Part shown: piece after piece, positions 57,780-64,000 of the stretch
Layout of the letters: each line of letters opens with the position of its first letter
How positions within the stretch are numbered: the first letter of the stretch is position 1
Assembly: GCF_963678635.1 (NCBI RefSeq)
Contig: NC_087062.1
Coordinates: forward strand, 68,807,415-68,871,414
DNA: 64,000 bases
Reading direction: 5' to 3'
Origin: Symsagittifera roscoffensis
Lineage: Eukaryota > Xenacoelomorpha > Acoela > Convolutidae
Translations under genes and position numbers: made by a program
Notes under the pieces: model-generated
The model's database searches: none
What the model saw: the letters and a program-made list of their open reading frames with translations, nothing else
Told to the model about the DNA's origin: nothing

Positions 57780-58190
57780 GAGTGTGAAAACTTGAAACTT
57801 AAAATCATTATTTAAACAATTCTTCGTGGGCGAGCTGTGCGAGTTTGAATAGAATTCCTGTGCGATTGAATCAAAATATCAAAAGGTTAGTACTGCATTT
57901 TCATTTTATCAATTTATTACAGAGAATTTCAATTTTACTGCGTTTTTTGTGGGAAATTTTAAAGTTATAAATTTTCATCGTATTCAATTTTACTGCTTCA
58001 TGGGGAAATAATTTATATATTAATTTATTACATTTGGTATGAATTTTATTATATTATTTTGTGCAATATATTAATGAAGTTTAGAAGAATTTTAACAAGT
58101 TTATATTTTTATTTTTCTTTTCTGTTTTTGCAGATGATCGTGGTATGAAGACTAAAAATGTAAAAGAAACATGAATAAAGAATGGTTAGT
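57780..58190 (+). other. Plus-strand splice-signal pair around a 51-nt exon
   Basis: Opposite to the envelope frames, the plus strand shows 'aaaag|gttagtactgcatttt' with the donor at 57886, then 'ttcttttctgtttttgcag' ending 58133, then a 51-nt segment, then 'gaatg|gttagtactaattt' with the donor at 58185. The two donors share eight or more bases. The small exon has no extended coding frame. It may be part of a non-coding or 5' untranslated transcript, or a chance combination. Confidence 0.3.
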
Positions 58191-58238
58191 ACTAATTTAA
58201 ATTTATTAGCGAAGAGTATTTTAAATCATACTTACCTG

Positions 58239-59151
58239 TTAATCGTCTGGGAAAAAGCCGTGGGGGAAGATGTCGTGTATCATATCTGATGTTGTTAGTA
58301 ATTTGGCTAGTATGCGAATGATGTTTTTAGTTTGGAGCAGTGGCCAAAGCAATTGAAGTGCTTTAATGGTTTTTAGTTCTTCGGTGCCTACTGCAAACTC
58401 GTAAGGTGTGTTTTGAATGAGGTTATATTTTTTGACATTATATTTAGTATTGTGAATGAATTCTAATATTGGTATTTCTATAGGCTGGATAAATTCATGC
58501 GGGATAAGGAAGGGTCTGGATTCTTTGGCGTTAAAGGTCTTCGTGATGGGACAAAATATATACATTTGTGTTATTGGGTCATAATTGCGGAGGATGCCGT
58601 GGAGGTTAGTATCCTTGATGCAATAAGTGAAATTAGGGAAAAATGGTGATGTGTATTTTGAGTTAAGAAACTGGAAACGATGGTGTGGTTGTCTTGATGG
58701 GGTATGCAAATCAAAATGATTTTGTATGAAACGATAGTATGTATATGTGTGAGTTTGTTTAGTGCGTAACATAATATCGTGTGAACAGTGCAAATCGCGT
58801 TCATGTATGCGCAAGGAAGTGAAAAGTTAGTGAAAATAACTGAAATTTGTCTTTGAAACTTTCGTAAGCTTGAATATCATTTAGTGCTTCAAAAATGATG
58901 TGATCATATTTTCTATCAAAAATATTAAGTGTGAATACATGTGACGTTTTTATGAAATTTTTTTTTAGTTGTGGGATAGCGAAGCGATCTTCATCTAAAA
59001 ATTGGTCTTGATTAGTTCGGATGATATTATGGTCGTAGTATTCTATTGTAAATTCGTTAGCTCGGGGTGCAGTGAATGTTTTTAGTAATTTTTTATATCC
59101 TACATAAGTAAATTGTCTAGGTGCTAGGGTTGCGGTGAGTCTATTTAACAT
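58239..59151 (-). pseudogene. Downstream frame of the envelope-bearing element (one gene, frameshifted)
   Basis: An ATG at 59151 opens a 116-residue frame (MLNRLTATLAPRQFTYVGYK...) that stops near 58801. A second frame begins inside its end and continues for about 190 residues (for example TKQTHTYTYYRFIQNHFDLH and KTKNIIRILAKLLTTSDMIH) to a stop at 58239. The frames overlap by about 14 nt, share composition (rich in Thr, His, Ile, Asn) and have no gap between them, so one protein of about 300 residues broken by a single shift is likely. Its place after the glycoprotein could suit an accessory or nucleocapsid-like product. I see no recognisable motif. Confidence 0.45.
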
Positions 59152-59431
59152 ATTTTAATTCTTTTCTATGTCGTCATGAGTACTAAATAGTGGCAGGCAA
59201 AGGATGATAATATGCTGTCCAATGAAGTGTGGGCATTAAAACATGTTCATCTACAAAACTACGTGTGTCGTTAGTGTCGTTAGGTGTATTTGATGTATAT
59301 TAAGGAAATAAGGGTAAGGTGATTGCTAGAAAATCTTTCGTGTTGGTGTGTTGTGGGTGATTAATATATTCGCAGGCTGTTCCTGGTTTGGTCGGGAATG
59401 GATGGTTCGGGAATGTTCTTTTAAAAGTGCG

Positions 59432-60280
59432 TTAAGCTCGGTTAGTGCTATTAGATGTTTCGGTGGCTGTGGATGATTGTGCTAATGATGCAGTGTAAGC
59501 TGAGGAGGGTGTAGGAGTAGGTGGGTTTGAGGATTCTATTGTGGATGAAAGTTGATTTATAGTAAGGGTGTTAGGGTGTATTAACTGGTGTTGTAGGGTG
59601 ATAAAATTATCGAGTTCCTGGGAAATTTGGGGGGTATCTGGAGAATTATTAGATGATCGGTCGGAATGAAGTGGAGAGTAGGTTGGGGTTACTTGCGAAG
59701 CATAAAAAAGAGTGGAAACGGATGGGAGTGAACTATTTGTTGGGATTGGTTGAAAAGGGGGTTTTGAAAAAACTGAGGAGTTGGTTTAAAAATTATTGGA
59801 TGGAGATGGTTCGGAGTCTGCAAATTCGTCAGGGGTTTCTATATTATTGTTATTAAGTTGTGAGATGGAGTATAAAACTGAAATATCTGAGTTAGTATCA
59901 GAATTCGTGCTTGATGATATATTAATAATTGGAAAATCGGGTGGTGGGAAAGCAAAAAGTGGGATGTGAATGATGTGTCATTATATGCTGTATGGGACTT
60001 TGTGATATACTTGGTCTAAAATTTGGGTTATTTGTTATTGCTAGGTTTCGGAAATTACGTGGGACTAGGGATAATGGATGGTTATGTGGGAGGGGTGGCA
60101 ACTGTGGTGCGGTAGGTGTTACTTCTATTTTATTATGTTCTTCGTCGTACGTGTTTGGTCTTGTCGCTATTTTTGTGTTATATTCTTTTATTTGTGCGTC
60201 TAGAAGAATTTTGTTTATTCATGAAGAAAAAAATCCGAAAAATCCTGCAAACAGTATGCGTGCTATACTTGCTTGTCTAT
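59432..60280 (-). pseudogene. Pro/Ser/Thr-rich tail region of the envelope gene, broken
   Basis: Just past the end of the glycoprotein frame at 60281, a different minus frame holds a short hydrophobic stretch of about 10-12 residues, a TGA, and then a hydrophilic frame (TYDEEHNKIEVTPTAPQLPP). After another frame change, a long Ser/Thr/Pro/Asn-rich frame continues to a TAA at 59432-59434, with one internal TAA at 59786-59788. The order, hydrophobic then hydrophilic proline-rich, fits a membrane anchor followed by a cytoplasmic tail, but the frames do not connect as they stand. I describe the breaks only. Confidence 0.45.
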
Positions 60281-62263
60281 TTATATTGTGTTATAGATTC
60301 CTTTTATATAAGGAAATCCTGCAAATCCTGCGGTTTCGGCAAGTTTTCGTAAATTTTGATCAATTGACTGCCTTTGTATAGTGACCATTTGTGTTAATAA
60401 CTCTTGGAATTGTTGTGTTCTAATGTGGTGTTGGATATCAGATTTAGAATATACTCCAATGGATTGTAAATCAATGTTTGGATTACGAGCAATAACTCTG
60501 ATGCTTTCGGGTGAAAATTTTTTGAGTGATTGCATTAACGTAGGGTATGGAGTAAGGAGATAATATTTATCTTCATCAAGATTCAATTGTACTACATTGT
60601 GGCTGTTTTCTGATCCACATGGGACTGCGGTATCCCAAAAATATGTTCGTCTTGAAAGTGTGTCAACAAAATGTACTTTATTTTTATAGAATATAGGGAT
60701 TCTTTTATAGCAGCGTTTATTTTTAAAAACATATAGTGGTGATATTTTTTTGATACAAGTATAAAACCATAAAATATTTCCTTCGTAGTCAAGAAAATTT
60801 GATCTATTTCCTGACAATCAGTATCCTGCGTAGGGTATTTTTAATACTGCTAGTGCGAGTGATTGTAGGATTTGTGTTCGTTCTAATTCGCATAGTTGGT
60901 GAAGTGTTTCTAATTCGGAGAGTGACATTTCTTGAAAAATTCGACTAATTGTGTAGTCTAACTTCATATCTAAGTGAATATCATAGTGAATGTTACCAAA
61001 ATAAGTGTTATTCATTAGTGATAGTTCTTGTAAACGTGTATTTCTACTGTCATGTGGCTTTAGTTTTCCACCAGGTTGACCTGTGCTTTTTTGAAAATTA
61101 ACTGGTATATATGATGTTCCTTCGTTTAGAGGGTGACCTGTGGCATAAAGGTCAAATTTTATTTTTCCAGTGGTCATTTCGAAACCTTTTTCGTATTCAA
61201 CTAGTATTTCAGAATATTGTGTTTTGTAAAGTGGGTTTCTGTATTTGCATGCAATTTCTGTTTCTTGATATATTTGGAAACGTGTTAATTTTTTTTCTAT
61301 ATTATAGATATTTCTAAAATCAGTACTCTGTTTTCGGGATAGTTTTACGTGGTCGTATGGAAATGATTCTATAAGATGTTTTTCGTGAAATTTTATCATT
61401 CGAGCGTGTATTTTCGCTACTTGAAATGTTGTGCATGTATCTTCGGGAAACCAAACAATTGTTGCTTGTGTCCCTGTTGTAGGATCACAGTAACCTTGAT
61501 CGTTTTTGCAAGGTAATCTAATTCCTTGATAGATCATTGTGTTGTCAGATAAATCTCGTGTGAATTGTACTTTTTCGAATTGTATTTTCCAATCGAAAAA
61601 CATTATTTCTTGATATCCTTTTTTTGTGTCTGTTTTGCAGTTTGAGTGGTAATTTATTCCAATGTGTGGAATCCAGTGTTTATCGTGTATGTCATAAGTT
61701 AATATTCCGTGTGCGCCATTGTATGGGTATTTTTCATCTAGTTTTATATGTCCTTGATATCTTTCAAGTTCTGCTTGATGTACAGAATCGGCAAAGACTT
61801 GGAAATATACTAGTTTTCTGTCCGTGTTTTTATTTCTTGTGATGTTTAGTCTGAGTAGTTCGTTTTTACAATCATCGGAATTTAGATGTAGAAGTCGTTC
61901 TATATTACTTTGGTAGAATGATTCGTGATCAAGTCGGTTTTTATTTCCGTTTGAAACTTGTGAACAATTTACTTTTTTCTCGGAAAATGTTGCTGTAAAT
62001 TTATATCCTGCGACTGTTGTTGCTCGGGCTTTTGAATACAGTGTCGCTATTACATTTGTAGTTTCTATAGCTTGTGGTTCTGTTTCACAATGTGGTACTT
62101 GATTTATTGCATATTTGTGTAGTGTTTTTTGTTCGTTTTCTTCACAATAATAGTGTGTTACTAATAAATCCTGGGGTCCTGTGCGAGGAGAAGGATTTAT
62201 GTTCTGATCGGAAAAAATTAGAAAAAAGATTTGTTGAAATGTTAATTTTTTTAGAATATACAT
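60281..62263 (-). pseudogene. Envelope glycoprotein, chuvirus-type (class III) relative, interrupted
   Basis: ATG at 62263 starts a frame of 481 codons to a TGA at 60818-60820. The same frame resumes directly and runs 178 codons to TAA at 60281-60283. Before the TGA the sequence has LSELETLHQLCELERTQ; after it come SGNRSNFLDYEGN and then a cysteine- and tyrosine-rich segment (LWFYTCIKK, RCYKRIPIFY). The cysteines, the 'CELERT' region and the region after it resemble the membrane-proximal half of chuvirus surface glycoproteins and of the envelope genes that some LTR retroelements share with them. Further back are several cysteine pairs and sequons. In-frame TGA here and in the upstream part, plus frameshifts at both ends, indicate decay. 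The role would have been virion attachment and membrane fusion. Confidence 0.6.
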
Positions 62264-63054
62264 GTGTATGACAATCCTGAGTATGGGTTACAAAATGTGA
62301 TGTAACCAATTGTCTTTTTAGTATATCTGTCGTACTTATAGATTACTTCAGTTGTTATAAATGGTGGTGGTAGCGATTGAGCTGTTATATTGGGTGGGTT
62401 TAATGGGTAAGGATGTTGATCAATGTTATTATGTTTAATCGCGATTTCGAATTTTAATTGGAGACTATTTTGTTGTAGTATTTGGATGTTATGGTCACGA
62501 ATGTCTTCGTGGATATCTTGTCTATATTGTAGTCTATTGAGTGCCCAATTGTGGAGTCGGTTACTTTCTTGATGTTGTCCAAATAATGGTGGGGGTGCTG
62601 TGAATGTATTCCAATCTAATCTTAAAGGGATATTTGTTGATGATTGTTTTCGATATCTAGCGTCGAGGTTATTTGGAAAATTTAAAGGGAAAGGAGTCGG
62701 TGAAATTTGGCTTAATGATGGTGTTGATGGTAGTCATAATGTTTCTGGTAGTGATGATGATGTTGTTGTATCCGTAAAAATATCTATTGGGTCGTTTACT
62801 AAGTTTGGTTCACCTTGTGTAAATGAGTGCGTTGTCCAATATGGTAGTGGTGCTGTTTGATTGAGGGGGTTAAAGGGATTTTCACGTATTTGTTCAGATG
62901 TTGGTGTTGAACCTAAGTAATCTGAGGGTATAATTGAGGTGCTACGTTGTGAAAGAAGTGGGGGAGTTTCTGGTAATGTACTATTTGGGTTTTCTGGAGT
63001 AATTGGTGTTGGTGATTGGGGTATGTTAAAATGAACTCGGGGGTTTGAAAATTT
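62251..63054 (-). pseudogene. Upstream Pro/Thr-rich segment of the same envelope gene, in another frame
   Basis: In a frame one base off the main glycoprotein frame, the DNA is open from a TAG at 63055-63057 to a TAA at 62251-62253, apart from a TGA at 62734-62736. The product is rich in Pro, Thr, Asn and Ser at first (for example LPETPPLLS, QTAPLPYWTTHSF). It then becomes helix-prone and polar (QDIHEDIRDHNIQILQQ) and ends in a cysteine-bearing segment (YITFCNPYSGLSYTC) that overlaps the start of the glycoprotein frame by 13 nt. I infer that it is the N-terminal part of the same protein, displaced by a one-base change. Confidence 0.45.
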
Positions 63055-63089
63055 CTATTTCGTCGTGGATGTATAATTTGTCTATTTAT

Positions 63090-63578
63090 TTAAACTGTAT
63101 TTTGATTTTGACTAATGTTTCTTATTCTACTTAATTCTTGTGGTAATGTTGGGTATAAATTATATGTTGGTTCACTTAGGGGTGCCTGTCGCTGAACTGG
63201 TTCTAATGGTTCGGATAAGCGAGCGTGTCGTTCTTCAAATGTGTATGGGTTATCTTGGAAAGAAATTCGTGTGGATGTTTGGGGGTTTTGGTTAGTTGTA
63301 GGTATTGTCGGGTTTTCTTGGGATGATGTCGGTGAAGACTGATTGTGTGATTGTTGGTTAGCAATTTTTGAAAGTATTTTGAGTGGTTTTTTCTAGTTAA
63401 AAAGTTTATGTTTTTTGTAGTATTCTTCAAGGAAAAGAATTAAAAGGATTGTTGCTAAAGCGAATGTGATTATTTTTTTTATACATTTGCACATTGTCAA
63501 TATTAGGGATGATAAAAATGTTATAAAAATTACAAATAGTAAAAAAATATCTGTTCTACTAAAAATTGTTCGTATCAT
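63090..63578 (-). pseudogene. Short membrane protein or leader with Ser/Thr/Gln-rich extension
   Basis: ATG at 63578 starts a 61-residue frame with two hydrophobic spans (IFLLFVIFITFLSSLIL and ITFALATILLILFL) separated by a basic, cysteine-containing loop (CKCIKK). It stops at TAG 63393-63395. The same frame is then open for a further 100 codons, Ser/Thr/Pro/Gln/Asn-rich, to TAA 63090-63092. It could be a separate small membrane protein or the leader of the envelope gene separated by stops. The window ends 420 nt further on, in AT-rich DNA without a clear frame. Confidence 0.35.
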
Positions 63579-64000
63579 TTAAATAAACTTTGGGTTATCG
63601 TACCTGTGAATATGGTCAATGATTTGGGAAAGTTGGAGATATATTTCAAATAGGGAATAGAAAATTTAAAAAATGTTGCAAAAAAAGATTGAAATTGTTA
63701 TAAAAGCTTCAAAAGTATCAAATAGAAGTATGAATAAAAGTTTAAGTAATATGAAAAAGTTTATGAAAATGTTGAAAATTGTATTTTTAAAGATATTGAC
63801 TGATCGATAGAAGAGCATTTAAGAAAAGATTTCTTTGTCGAATATTTTTTGTTGTTTGAGGCGAGATTCAAGTGTGGTCGAGTTATTTATTGGTTTTTTG
63901 ACAAGTGGGTTGAGTTTTGTGAAAAGTTGTTGGGGGCTAATTTTTTGGTGTTCGGGAGGTCTTCTTTGCTTTAATTTTATTTGTCGGGTGATCTGGGGTG

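Noticed and set aside
59653-60381. Plus-strand frames of 60-129 codons over the envelope tail
   Set aside because: They are complements of the proline/threonine-rich minus frame and lack any other support.
62251-62263. Programmed -1 frameshift joining the P/T-rich frame to the glycoprotein frame
   Set aside because: The overlap is short and the A-run lies after the zero-frame stop, so no usual slippery heptamer is placed correctly; a simple indel is more likely.

Overview
The window is AT-rich metazoan nuclear DNA. It has GT-AG introns, long intergenic and intronic stretches, many decayed mobile elements, mini-satellites and no bacterial gene organisation. I cannot fix the phylum from sequence alone; an invertebrate is most likely. 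No rRNA, confident tRNA or CRISPR array is visible. Nearly every long reading frame is an exon, an element fragment or a chance frame, so gene calls rest on protein-like composition, splice signals and paralogy inside the window.

Left part (1-26 kb). Pieces of one family of secreted, N-glycosylated, cysteine-containing proteins lie at 0.8-2.0 kb, 13.7-14.8 kb and 18.6-19.1 kb. The last two look like the front and back halves of one gene split by about 3.8 kb of repeats. Around them lie many copies of a roughly 0.5 kb dispersed element ending in a CAGGGC/GCCCTG hairpin, a MITE with perfect 28-bp ends at 10.02-10.46 kb, and two tRNA-like or snRNA-like scraps. A minus-strand coiled-coil gene has two well-supported exons at 28.5 kb and 26.1 kb that join in phase 0.

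Middle (31-45.7 kb). This is the most unusual block. A large imperfect inverted repeat (about 31.1-35.2 kb against 41.9-44.8 kb) encloses a spacer of about 6.7 kb. Each arm carries a copy of the same intron-containing zinc-finger gene, and the two copies are broken in different places. The spacer holds several small minus-strand reading frames. Three of them have a strand-rich core followed by a helix that resembles the PC4/p15 single-stranded-DNA-binding fold (my inference), and one is a frameshifted acidic-tailed gene. Just outside the right arm is a clean two-exon gene at 45.0-45.7 kb.

Right part (46-64 kb). A mini-satellite of about 4 kb with a ~20-bp unit (47.6-51.7 kb) is followed by a decayed MULE transposase (52.5-53.4 kb) with a duplicated tail and 26-bp inverted repeats. 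Two unrecognised minus-strand coding pieces follow. From about 56.2 kb to the window end, on the minus strand, there is what looks like the 3' part of an endogenous envelope-bearing element. It has short trailing reading frames, a proline/serine/threonine-rich tail, a long glycoprotein that resembles chuvirus-type (class III) envelope proteins, and upstream membrane and P/T-rich segments. Several in-frame stops and frameshifts mark it as decayed. A short sequence at 56.25-56.49 kb recurs in the opposite orientation at 29.46-29.73 kb and may be its long terminal repeat.
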